Shown piece after piece: positions 33,496-45,400 of a stretch of DNA of 64,000 bases (position 1 is its first letter; each line of letters starts with the position of its first letter). Origin of the DNA: Zeus faber (taxonomy: Eukaryota; Chordata; Actinopteri; Zeiformes; Zeidae); contig CAUIJY010000075.1 of assembly GCA_960531495.1 (NCBI GenBank), positions 1,736,001 through 1,800,000 of the forward strand. The letters run 5' to 3'. A model generated the notes under the pieces. That model ran no database searches and was not told the DNA's origin. It was given only the letters and a program-made list of their open reading frames with translations. Made by a program: the position numbers and the translations under genes.

Positions 33496-36400
33496 CTTTC
33501 AATCTGTCTTTCAAACTTTCAATCTTTCTTTCAATTTTTCTTTCAATCTTTCAGTCTTTCTTTCATTCTTTCTTTCAATCTTTCAATCTTTCAATCTTTC
33601 TTTCATTCTTTCTTTCAATCTTTCTTTCTGTCAATCTTTCTTTCCATCTTTCTTTCCATCTTTCTTTCATTCTTTCCTTCAGTCTTTCAATCTTTCTTTC
33701 AATCTTTCTTTCAATTTTTCTTTCATTCTTTCCTTCAATCTTTCAATCTTTCTTTCAATCTTTCTTTCAATCTTTCATTCATTCTTTCTTTCAATCTTTC
33801 AATCTTTCTTTCAATCTTTCAATCTTTTTTACTTTCAATCTTTCTTTCTTTAAATCTTTCTCTCAATCTTTCTTTCAAACTTTCATTATTTATTTCAATA
33901 TTTCAATCCTTCAATCTTTCTTTCATTCTTTCTTTCAATCTTTCTTTCAAACTTTCAATCTTTCTTTCAATATTTCTTTCAATCTTTCTTTCTTTAAATC
34001 TTTCTTTCAATCTTTCTTTCAAACTTTCAATCTTTATTTCAATCTTTCAATCTTTCATTCTTTCTTTCAATATTTCAATTTTTCAATCTTTCTTTCATTC
34101 TTTCTTTTAATCTTTCAATCTTTCTTTCATTGTTTCTTTCAATCTTTCTGTCTTTCAATATTTCATTCAATCTTTCTTTCATTCCTTCTTTCAATCTTTC
34201 TTTCAAATTTTCTTTCAATCTTTCTTTTTTCAATATTTCTTTCAATCTTTCTTTCATTCTTTCTTTCAGTCTTTCAAAATTTGTTTCAAACTTTCAATCT
34301 TTCTTTCAATCTTTCAGTCGTTCAATCTTTCTTTCAATCTTTCTTTGAATCTTTCAATCTTCAATCTTTCAATCTATCTTTCAGTCTTTCTTTCAATCAT
34401 TCAATCTTTCAATCTTTCTTTCAGTCTTTCTTTCTTTCAATCTTTCTTTCAATCTTTCTTTCATTCTTTCCTTCAGTCTTTCAATCTTTCTTTCAATCTT
34501 TCTTTCAATCTTTCTTTCAATCTTTCTTTCATTCTTTCTTTCAATCTTTCTTTCAATCTTTCAATCTTTCTTTCAATATTTCTTTCAATCTTTCTTACTT
34601 TCAATCTTTCTTTCTTAAAATCTTTCTTTCAATCTTTCTTTCAAACTTTCATTCTTTATTTCAATCTTTCAATCTTTCAATCTTTCTTTCATTCTTTCTT
34701 TCAATCTTTCTTTCAATCTTTCAATCTTTCTTTCAATATTTCTTTCAATCTTTCTTTCTTTAAATCTTTCTTTCAATCTTTCTTTCAAACTTTCAATCTT
34801 TATTTCAATCTTTCAATCTTTCAAACTTTCTTTCAATCTTTCTTTCAATCTTTCAATATTTCTTTCATTCTTTCTTTCAATATTTCAATCTTTCAACCTT
34901 TCTTTCATTCTTTCTTTCAATCTTTGAATCTTTCTTTAATTTTTTCTTTCAATCTTTCTTACTTTCAATTTTTCTATCTTTCAATATTTCTTCCAATCTT
35001 TCAATCTTTCTTTTGTTATTCTTTAAATCTTTCTTTCTTTCAATCTTTCTATCCATCTATCTATCAATCTTTTTTTGATTCTTTCTTTCAATCTTTCTTT
35101 TTTCAATCTTTCTTGCAAACTTTCTTTCAATTGTTTAATCTTTCAATCTTTCTTTCATTCTTTCTTTCAGTCTTTCAATCTTTTTTTCATTCTTTCTTTC
35201 AATATTTCAATCTTTCAATCTTTCTGTCATTCTTTCTTCCAATCGTTCAATCTTTCTTTTATTATTTCTTTCAATCTTTCTTTCTTTCAATCTTTCTTTC
35301 CATCTTTCTTTCAATCTTTCTTTCATTCTTTCTTTCAATCTTTCTTTTTTCAATATTTCTTTCAATCTGTCAATTTTTCTTTCATTCTTTCATTTTTTCT
35401 TTCAATTGTTCTTTCATTCTTTCTTTCATTCTTTCTTTAAATATTTCAATCTTTCAATCTTTCTTTCAATCTTTCAGTCTTTCTTTCATTCTTTCTTTCA
35501 ATATTTCAATCTTTCAATCTTTCTTTCATTCTTTCTTTCAATCTTTCAATCTTTCTTTCAATCTTTCAATCTTTCAATTTTTCTATCTTTCAATATTTCT
35601 TCCAATCGTTCAATCTTTCTTTCATTATTTCTTTCAATCTTTCTTTTGTTATATCTTTCAATCTTTCTTTCTTTCAATCTTTCTTTCCATCTTTCTTTCA
35701 ATATTTCTTTCATTCTTTCTTTCAATCTTTCTTTCATTATTTCTTTCAGTCTTTCAATCTTTCTTTCAGTCGTTCAATCTTTCTTTCAATCTTTCTTTCA
35801 ATCTTTCAATCTTCAATCTTTCAATCTATCTTTCAGTCTTTCAATCTTTCTTTCAAACTTTCAATATTTCTTTCAATCTTTCAGTCGTTCAATCTTTCTT
35901 TCAAACTTTCTTTCAATCTTTCAATCATTCAATCTTTCAATCATTCAATCTTTCAATCTTTCTTTCTTTCATTCTTTCCTTCAGTCTTACAATCTTTCTT
36001 TCAATCTTTCTTTCATTCTTTCTTTCAATCTTTCAATCTTTCTTTCAATATGTCTTTCAATCTTTCTTACTTTCAATCTTTCCTTTTTTAAATCTTTCTT
36101 TCAATCTTTCTTTCAAACTTTCATTCTTTATTTCAATCTTTCAATCTTTCAATCTTTCTTTCATTCTTAATTTCAATCTTTCAATCTTTCAATCTTTCTT
36201 TCATTCTTTCTTTCAATCTTTCTTTCAATCTTTCAATCTTTCTTTCAATATTTCTTTCAATCTTTCTTTCTTTAAATATTTCTTTCAATCTTTCTTTCAA
36301 ACTTTCAATCTTTATTTCAATCTTTCTTTCAATATTTCAATCTTTCTTTCATTCTTTCTTTCAATCTTTCAATCTTTCTTTAATTCTTTCTTTCAATCTT

Positions 36401-39400
36401 TCTTACTTTCAATTTTTCTATCTTTCAATATTTCTTCCAATCTTTCAATCTTTCTTTTGTTATTCTTTCAATCTTTCTTTCTTTCAATCTTTCTTTCATT
36501 CTTTCTTTCAATCTTTCTTTTTTCAATATTTCTTTCAATCTGTCAATTTTTCTTTCATTCTTTCAATTGTTCTTTCATTCTTTCTTTCAATCTTTCTTTA
36601 AATATTTCAATCTTTCAATCTTTCTTTCAATCTTTCTTTCAATCTTTCAGTCTTTCTTTCATTCTTTCTTTCAATCTTTCAATCTTTCAATTTTTCTATC
36701 TTTCAATATTTCTTCCAATCGTTCAATGTTTCTTTCATTATTTCTTTCAATCTTTCTTTTGTTATATCTTTCAATCTTTCTTTCTTTCAATCTTTCTTTC
36801 AATCTTTCTTTCATTCTTTCTTTCAATCTTTCTTTCATTATTTCTTTCAGTCTTTCAATCTTTCTTTCAAACTTTCAATCTTTCTTTCAATCTTTCTTTC
36901 AATCTTTCTTTCAATCTTTCAATCTTCAATCTTTCAATCTATCTTTCAGTCTTTCAATCTTTCTTTCAAACTTTCAATATTTCTTTCAATCTTTCAGTCG
37001 TTCAATCTTTCTTTCAATCTTTCTTTCAATCTTTCAATCATTCAATCTTTCAATCATTCAATCTTTCAATCTTTCTTTCTTTCAATCTTTCTTTCAATCT
37101 TTCTTTCATTCTTTCCTTCAGTCTTTCAATCTTTCTTTCAATCTTTCTTTCATTCTTTCTTTCAATCTTTCTTTCAATATGTCTTTCAATATTTCTTACT
37201 TTCAATCTTTCTTTTTTTAAATCTTTCTTTCAATCTTTCTTTCAAACTTTCATTATTTATTTCAATCTTTCAATCGTTCAATCTTTCTTTCATTCTTTAT
37301 TTCAATCTTTCAATCTTTCTTTCATTCTTTCTTTCAATCTTTCTTTCAATCTTTCAATCTTTCTTTCAATATTTCTTTCAATCTTTCTTTCTTTAAATCT
37401 TTCTTTCAATCTTTCTTTCAAACTTTCAATCTTTATTTCAATCTTTCTTTCAATATTTCAATCTTTCTTTCATTCTTTCTTTCAATCTTTCAATCTTTCT
37501 TTAATTCTTTCTTTCAATCTTTCTTACTTTCAATTTTTCTATCTTTCAATATTTCTTCCAATCTTTCAATCTTTCTTTTGTTATTCTTTCAATCTTTCTT
37601 TCTTTCAATCTTTCTATCCATCTATCTTTCAATCTTTCTTTCATTCTTTCTTTCAATCTTTCTTTTTTCAAACTTTCTTGCAAACTTTCTTTCAATTGTT
37701 TAATCTTTCAATCTTTCTTTCATTCTTTCTTTCAGTCTTTCAATCTTTTTTTCATTCTTTCTTTCAATATTTCAATCTTTAAATCTTTCTTTCATTTTTT
37801 CTTTCAATCTTTCAATCTTTCTTTCAATCTTTCTTACTTTCAATTTTTCTATCTTTCAAAATTTCTTCCAATCGTTCAATCTTTCTTTCATTATTTCTTT
37901 CAATCTTTCTTTCTTTAATTCTTTCTTTCAATCCTTTTTACTTTCAATTTTTCTATCTTTCAATATTTCTTCCAATCTTTCAATCTTTCTTTTGTTATTC
38001 TTTCAATCTTTCTTTCTTTCAATCTTTCTATCCATCTATCTTTCAATCTTTCTTTCATTCTTTCTTTCAATCTTTCTTTTTTCAAACTTTCTTGCAAACT
38101 TTCTTTCAATTGTTTAATCTTTCAATCTTTCTTTCATTCTTTCTTTCAGTGTTTCAATCTTTTTTTCATTCTTTCTTTCAATATTTCAATCTTTCAATCT
38201 TTCTTTCATTCTTTCTTTCAATCTTTCAATCTTTCTTTCATTCTTTCTTGCAATCTTTCTTTCAATTGTTTAATCTTTCAATCTTTCTTTCATTCTTTCC
38301 TTCAGTGTTTTAATCTTTTTTTCAATCTTTCTTTCATTCTTTCTTTCAATCGTTCTTTCTTTCGTTTAGTCTCTCTTTCAATCTTTCAATTTTTCAATCT
38401 TTCTTTCATTCTTTCTTTTAATCTTTCAATCTTTCTTTCATTGTTTCTTTCAATCTTTCTTTCATTCTTTCTTTCATTCTTTCTTTCAATCTTTCTTTCA
38501 ATCTTTCTTTCAATCATTCTTTCTTTCTTTTAGTCTTTCTTTCAATCTTTCAAGTTTTCAATCTTTCTTTCATTCTTTCTTTTAATCTTTCAATCTTTCT
38601 TTCATTGTTTCTTTCAATCTTTCTGTCCATCTTTCTTTCATTCTTTCCTTCAGTCTTTCATTCTTTCTTTCAATCTTTCTTTTTTCAATCATTCTTGCAA
38701 TCATTCTTTCAATTGTTTAATCTTTCAATCTTTCTTTCATTCTTTCTTTCAGTCTTTCAATCTTTTTTTCAATCTTTCTTTCATTATTTCTTTCAATCTT
38801 TCTGTCCGTCATTCTTTCTTTCAGTCTTTCTTTCAATCATTCAATCTTTCAATCTTTCCTTCTATCTTTCTTTCAATCTTTCTTTCATTCTTTATTTCAA
38901 TCTTTGTTTCATTCTTTCTTTCAATCTTTCATTCAATCTTTCTTTCAATCTTTCTTTCAATCTTTCTTTCATTCTTTATTTTAATCTTTCAATCTTTCTT
39001 TAATTGTTTCTTTCAATCTTTCTGTCTTTCAATATTTCTTTCAATCTTTCAATCTTTCTTTTTTTTTCAATCTTTCTTTCAATCTTTCTTTTATTCTATC
39101 TTTAAATCTTTGTTTTTTCAATCTTTCTTGCAATCTTTCTTTCAGTCTTTCAATCTGTCTTTCAAACTTTCAATCTTTCTTTCAATCTTTCAATCTTTCA
39201 ATCTTTCTTTCAATTTTTCTTTCAATCTTTCAGTCTTTCTTTCATTCTTTCTTTCAATCTTTCAATCTTTCAATCTTTCTTTCATTCTTTCTTTCAATCT
39301 TTCAATCTTTCTTTCAATATTTCTTTCAATCTTTCTTTCTGTCAATCTTTCTTTCCATCTTTCTTTCCATCTTTCTTTCATTCTTTCCTTCAGTCTTTCA

Positions 39401-42400
39401 ATCTTTCTTTCAATCTTTCTTTCAATTTTTCTTTCAATCTTTCTTTCATTCTTTCCTTCAATCTTTCAATCTTTCTTTCAATCTTTCTTTCAATCTTTCA
39501 TTCATTCTTTCTTTCAATCTTTCAATCTTTCTTTCAATATTTCTTTCAATCTTTTTTACTTTCAATCTTTCTTTCTTTAAATCTTTCTCTCAATCTTTCT
39601 TTCAAACTTTCATTATTTATTTCAATATTTCAATCCTTCAATCTTTCTTTCATTCTTTCTTTCAATCTTTCTTTCAAACTTTCAATCTTTCTTTCAATAT
39701 TTCTTTCAATCTTTCTTTCTTTAAATCTTTCTTTCAATCTTTCTTTCAAACGTTCAATCTTTATTTCAATCTTTCAATCTTTCAATCTTTCTTTCATTCT
39801 TTCTTTCAATATTTCAATTTTTCAATCTTTCTTTCATTCTTTCTTTTAATCTTTCAATCTTTCTTTCATTGTTTCTTTCAATCTTTCTGTCTTTCAATAT
39901 TTCATTCAATCTTTCTTTCATTCCTTCTTTCAATCTTTCTTTCAAATTTTCTTTCAATCTTTCTTTTTTCAATATTTCTTTCAATCTTTCTTTCATTCTT
40001 TCTTTCAGTCTTTCAAAATTTGTTTCAAACTTTCAATCTTTCTTTCAATCTTTCAGTCGTTCAATCTTTCTTTGAATCTTTCAATCTTCAATCTTTCAAT
40101 CTATCTTTCAGTCTTTCTTTCAATCATTCAATCTTTCAATCTTTCTTTCAATCTTTCTTTCTTTCAATCTTTCTTTCAATCTTTCTTTCATTCTTTCCTT
40201 CAGTCTTTCAATCTTTCTTTCAATATTTCAATCTTTCAATCTTTCTTTCATTCTTTCTTTCAATCTTTCAATCTTTCTTTCATTCTTTCTTTCAATCTTT
40301 CTTACTTTCAATTTTTCTATCTTTCAAAATTTCTTCCAATCGTTCAATCTTTCTTTCATTATTTCTTTCAATCTTTCTTTTATCTCTTTCAATCTTTCTT
40401 TCTTTCAATCTTTCTTTCCATCTTTCTTTCATTCTTTCTTTCAATCTTTCTTTTTTCAATCTTTCTTGCAATCTTTCTTTCAATTGTTTAATCTTTCAAT
40501 CTTTCTTTCATTCATTCTTTCATTCTTTCTTTCAATCTTTCTTTCAATCGTTCTTTCTTTCTTTTAGTCTTTCTTTCATTCTTTCTTTTAATCTTTCAAT
40601 CTTTCTTTCATTGTTTCTTTCAATCTTTCTTTCATTCTTTCTTTCATTCTTTCTTTCAATCTTTCTTTCAATCTTTCTTTCTTTCTTTTAGTCTTTCTTT
40701 CAATCTTTCAATTTTTCAATCTTTCTTTCATTCTTTCTTTTAATCTTTCAATCTTTCTTTCATTCTTTCCTTCAGTCTTTCATTCTTTCTTTCAATCTTT
40801 CTTTTTTCAATCTTTCTTGCAATCGTTCTTTCAATTGTTTAATCTTTCAATCTTTCTTTCATTCTTTCTTTCAGTCTTTCAATCTTTTTTTCAATCTTTC
40901 TTTCATTCTTTCTTTCAATCTTTCTGTCCGTCATTCTTTCTTTCAGTCTTTCTTTCATTCTTTATTTCAATCTTTGTTTCATTCTTTCTTTCAATCTTTC
41001 ATTCAATCTTTCTTTCAATCTTTCTTTCAATCTTTCTTTCAATCGTTCTTTCATTCTTTATTTTAATCTTTCAATCTTTCTTTAATTGTTTCTTTCAATC
41101 TTTCTGTCTTTCAATATTTCTTTCAATCTTTCAATCTTTCTTTTTTTTTCAATCTTTCTTTCAATCTTTCTTTTATTCTATCTTTAAATCTTTCTGATTT
41201 TTCAATCTTTCTTGCAATCTTTCTTTCAGTCTTTCAATCTGTCTTTCAAACTTTCAATCTTTCTTTCAATCTTTCAATCTTTCAATCTTTCTTTCAATTT
41301 TTCTTTCAATCTTTCAGTCTTTCTTTCATTCTTTCTTTCAATCTTTCAATCTTTCAATCTTTCAATCTTTCTTTCATTCTTTCTTTCAATCTTTCAATCT
41401 TTCTTTCAATATTTCTTTCAATCTTTCTTTCTGTCAATCTTTCTTTCCATCTTTCTTTCCATCTTTCTTTCCATCTTTCTTTCATTCTTTCCTTCAGTCT
41501 TTCAATCTTTCTTTCAATTTTTCTTTCAATCTTTCTTTCATTCTTACCTTCAATCTTTCAATCTTTCTTTCAATCTTTCTTTCAATCTTTCATTCATTCC
41601 TTCTTTCAATCTTTCAATCTTTCTTTCAATATTTCTTTCAATCTTTTTTACTTTCAATCTTTCTTTCTTTAAATCTTTCTTTCAATCTTTCTTTCAAACT
41701 TTCATTCTTTATTTCAATATTTCAATCGTTCAATCTTTCTTTCATTCTTTCTTTCAATCTTTCAATCTTTCTTTCAATGTTTCTTTCAATCTTTCTTTCT
41801 TTAAATGTTTCTTTCAATCTTTCTTTCAAACTTTCAATCTTTATTTCAATCTTTCAATCTTTCAATCTTTCTTTCATTCTTTCTTTCAATATTTCAATCT
41901 TTCAATCTTTCTTTCATTCTTTCTTTCAATCTTTCAATTTTTCTTTCAATCTTTCTTTCTTTCAATTTTTCTATCTTTCAATATTTCTTCCAATCTTTCA
42001 ATCTTTCTTTTGTTATTCTTTCAATCTTTCTTTCTTTCAATCTTTCTTTCTATCTATCTTTCAATCTTTCTTTCATTCTTTCTTTCAGTCTTTCAATCTT
42101 TTTTTCAATCTTTCTTTCAATCTTTCAATCTTTCTTTCTATCTTTCTTTCAATCTTTCTTTCATTCTTTATTTCAATCTTTTTTTCATTCTTTCTTTCAA
42201 TCTTTCTTTCTTTCAATCTTTCTTTCAATCTTTCTTTCAATCTTTCTTTCATTCTTTCTTTTAATCTTTCAATCTTTCTTTCATTGTTTCTTTCAATCTT
42301 TCTGTCTTTCAATATTTCTTTCAATCTTTCAATCTTTCTTTCTTTTTTCAAACTTTCTTTCAATCTTTCTTTTATTCTATCTTTAAATCTTTCTTTTTTT

Positions 42401-42402
42401 TG
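33496..42402 (+). repeat. CT-rich CTTTCAAT satellite, block 4
   Basis: The same 8/12-bp family continues to the junction with the 204-bp satellite. It includes an open stretch of 1,145 codons (34345-37782, plus strand) that consists only of repeat-derived F/S/L/N/I/Q residues. A domain of about 34,900-37,900 has a period of about 1.1 kb (for example 35406 to 36567). A paralogue of the 25.6-27.85 kb block occupies about 37,940-40,200. From about 40,200 to 42,390 shorter blocks share words with 26-27.5 kb. It ends in a T run at about 42,393-42,401. No gene is seen. Confidence 0.94.
37940..40200 (+). repeat. Array paralogue block c (no Rex1)
   Basis: The counterpart of 25,570-27,850 with an offset of 12,359-12,371 bp, differing by scattered single-base changes. 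It carries an unoccupied Rex1 site near 39,140 (cagtctttcaatctgtc). Confidence 0.75.
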
Positions 42403-45400
42403 TAACATGTATTTGTCGAGTTATGATCATTTTCATCATTGTGTGCACATGTGGGAAAAAATGCATTTTCAGCCGATTTCAACGTCGAAAAGGGGAATTG
42501 GTTAAACGCTTCAGTCATTACTCTGTGTGACAGTGTCAGACAGTTTAAATACAATGGTGAACTAGTATATGCTGCTAAAGTGTTGTTTGTCAAACAGTTT
42601 TAGGCCCATCTAACATGTATTTGTCGAGTTATGGTCATTTTCATCATTATGTGCACATGTGGGAAAAAACGCATTTTCAAACGATTTAAACGTCGAAAAG
42701 GGGAATTGCTTAAACGCTTCAGTCATTACTCTGTGTGACAGTGTCAGACAGTTTAAATACAATGGTGAACTAGTATATGCTGCTAAAGCGTTGTTTGTCA
42801 AACAGTTTTAGGCCCATACAACATGTATTTGTCGAGGTATGAGCATTTTCAGAACATTGGACGGTTTGCTGTCTAGCTGAATTAGAGAAACACCGAACCA
42901 TTGTCTCTTCAGAGGTGAATGATTCAGAATGCTGCAGTACAGCATAGAAATTTAATTAATATGATGAACTATTATGTGCTTCTTAAGTGTTTCTCACAGA
43001 TTTCTAGGCCCATCTAACATGTATTTGTGGAGTTATGATCATTTTCATCATTGTGTGCACATGTGGGAAAAAACGCATTTTCAGCCGATTTAAACGTCGA
43101 AAAGGGGAATTGGTTAAACGCTTCAGTCATTACTCTGTGTGACAGTGTCAGACAGTTTAAATACAATGGTGAACTAGTATATGCTGCTAAAGTGTTGTTT
43201 GTCAAACAGTTTTAGGCCCATCTAACATGTATTTGTCGAGTTATGGTCATTTTCATCATTATGTGCACATGTGGGAAAAAACGCATTTTCAGCCGATTTA
43301 AACGTCGAAAAGGGGAATTGGTTAAACGCTTCAGTCATTACTCTGTGTGACAGTGTCAGACAGTTTAAATACAATGGTGAACTAGTATATGCTGCTAAAG
43401 CGTTGTTTGTCAAACAGTTTTCGGCCCATACAACATGTATTTGTCGAGGTATGAGCATTTTCAGAACATTGGACGGTTTGCTGTCTAGCTGAATTAGAGA
43501 AACACCGAACCATTGTCTCTTCAGAGGTGAATGATTCAGAATGCTGCAGTACAGCATAGAAATTTAATTAATATGATGAACTATTATGTGCTTCTTAAGT
43601 GTTTCTCACAGATTTCTAGGCCCATCTAACATGTATTTGTGGAGTTATGATCATTTTCATCATTGTGTGCACATGTGGGAAAAAACGCATTTTCAGCCGA
43701 TTTAAACGTCGAAAAGGGGAATTGGTTAAACGCTTCAGTCATTACTCTGTGTGACAGTGTCAGACAGTTTAAATACAATGGTGAACTAGTATATGCTGCT
43801 AAAGTGTTGTTTGTCAAACAGTTTTAGGCCCATCTAACATGTATTTGTCGAGTTATGGTCATTTTCATCATTATGTGCACATGTGGGAAAAAACGCATTT
43901 TCAGCCGATTTAAACGTCGAAAAGGGGAATTGGTTAAACGCTTCAGTCATTACTCTGTGTGACAGTGTCAGACAGTTTAAATACAATGGTGAACTAGTAT
44001 ATGCTGCTAAAGCGTTGTTTGTCAAACAGTTTTCGGCCCATACAACATGTATTTGTCGAGGTATGAGCATTTTCAGAACATTGGACGGTTTGCTGTCTAG
44101 CTGAATTAGAGAAACACCGAACCATTGTCTCTTCAGAGGTGAATGATTCAGAATGCTGCAGTACAGCATATAAATTTAATTAATATGATGAACTATTATG
44201 TGCTTCTTAAGTGTTTCTCACAGATTTCTAGGCCCATCTAACATGTATTTGTGGAGTTATGATCATTTTCATCATTATGTGCACATGTGGGAAAAAACGC
44301 ATTTTCAGCCGATTTAAACGTCGAAAAGGGGAATTGGTTAAACGCTTCAGTCATTACTCTGTGTGACAGTTTCAGACAGTTTAAATACAATGGTGAACTA
44401 GTATATGCTGCTAAAGTGTTGTTTGTCAAACAGTTTTAGGCCCATCTAACATGTATTTGTCGAGTTATGGTCATTTTCATCATTATGTGCACATGTGGGA
44501 AAAAACGCATTTTCAAACGATTTAAACGTCGAAAAGGGGAATTGCTTAAACGCTTCAGTCATTACTCTGTGTGACAGTGTCAGACAGTTTAAATACAATG
44601 GTGAACTAGTATATGCTGCTAAAGCGTTGTTTGTCAAACAGTTTTAGGCCCATACAACATGTATTTGTTGAGGTATGAGCATTTTCAGAACTTGTGACGG
44701 TTTGCTGTCTAGCTGAATTAGAGAAACACCGAACCATTGTCTCTTCAGAGGTGAATGATTCAGAATGCTGCAGTACAGCATAGAAATTTAATTAATATGA
44801 TGAACTATTATGTGCTTCTTAAGTGTTTCTCACAGAGTTCTAGGCCCATCTAACATGTATTTGTGGAGTTATGATCATTTTCATCATTGTGTGCACATGT
44901 GGGAAAAAACGCATTTTCAGCCGATTTAAACGTCGAAAAGGGGAATTGGTTAAACGCTTCAGTCATTACTCTGTGTGACAGTGTCAGACAGTTTAAATAC
45001 AATGGTGAACTAGTATATGCTGCTAAAGTGTTGTTTGTCAACCAGTTTTAGGCCCATCTAACATGTATTTGTCGAGTTAGGATCATTTTCATCATAGTGT
45101 GCACATGTGGGAAAAAACGCATTTTCAGCCGATTTAAACGTCGAAAAGGGGAATTGGTTAAACGCTTCAGTCATTACTCTGTGTGACAGTGTCAGACAGT
45201 TTAAATACAATGGTGAACTAGTATATGCTGCTAAAGCGTTGTTTGTCAAACAGTTTTAGGCCCATACAACATGTATTTGTTGAGGTATGAGCATTTTCAG
45301 AACTTGTGACGGTTTGCTGTGTAGCTGAATTAGAGAAACACCGAACCATTGTCTCTTCAGAGGTGAATGATTCAGAATGCTGCAGTACAGCATAGAAATT

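Noticed and set aside
34345..37782. A 1,145-codon plus-strand open frame (and others, such as 2050-4179 and 1101-2987) that could pass for a giant repetitive protein.
   Set aside because: The residues are only what ctttctttcaat units give in frame (F, S, L, N, I, Q). All plus-strand frames are stop-poor because the unit has 12 bp, and frames switch freely at 8-bp units. There is no start context, domain or change of composition.
265..40200. The similar offsets 12,391 bp (L2 duplication) and 12,371 bp (26-28 kb against 38-40 kb) as a common super-repeat.
   Set aside because: The second interval includes the 3.5-kb Rex1 insertion, so before insertion it was about 8.85 kb. The near equality is coincidence.
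1..42402. Triplex (H-DNA) forming polypyrimidine tract.
   Set aside because: Mirror-repeat pyrimidine runs are broken by AA or A every 8-12 bp. Only short pure runs exist (for example near 26,688 and 41,140), too short for a strong claim.
1..42402. Interferon-response-like sites (GAAA motifs on the minus strand).
   Set aside because: The spacing is that of the repeat (GAAA at 4 or 8 bp), not the GAAANNGAAA arrangement, and nothing nearby could be regulated.
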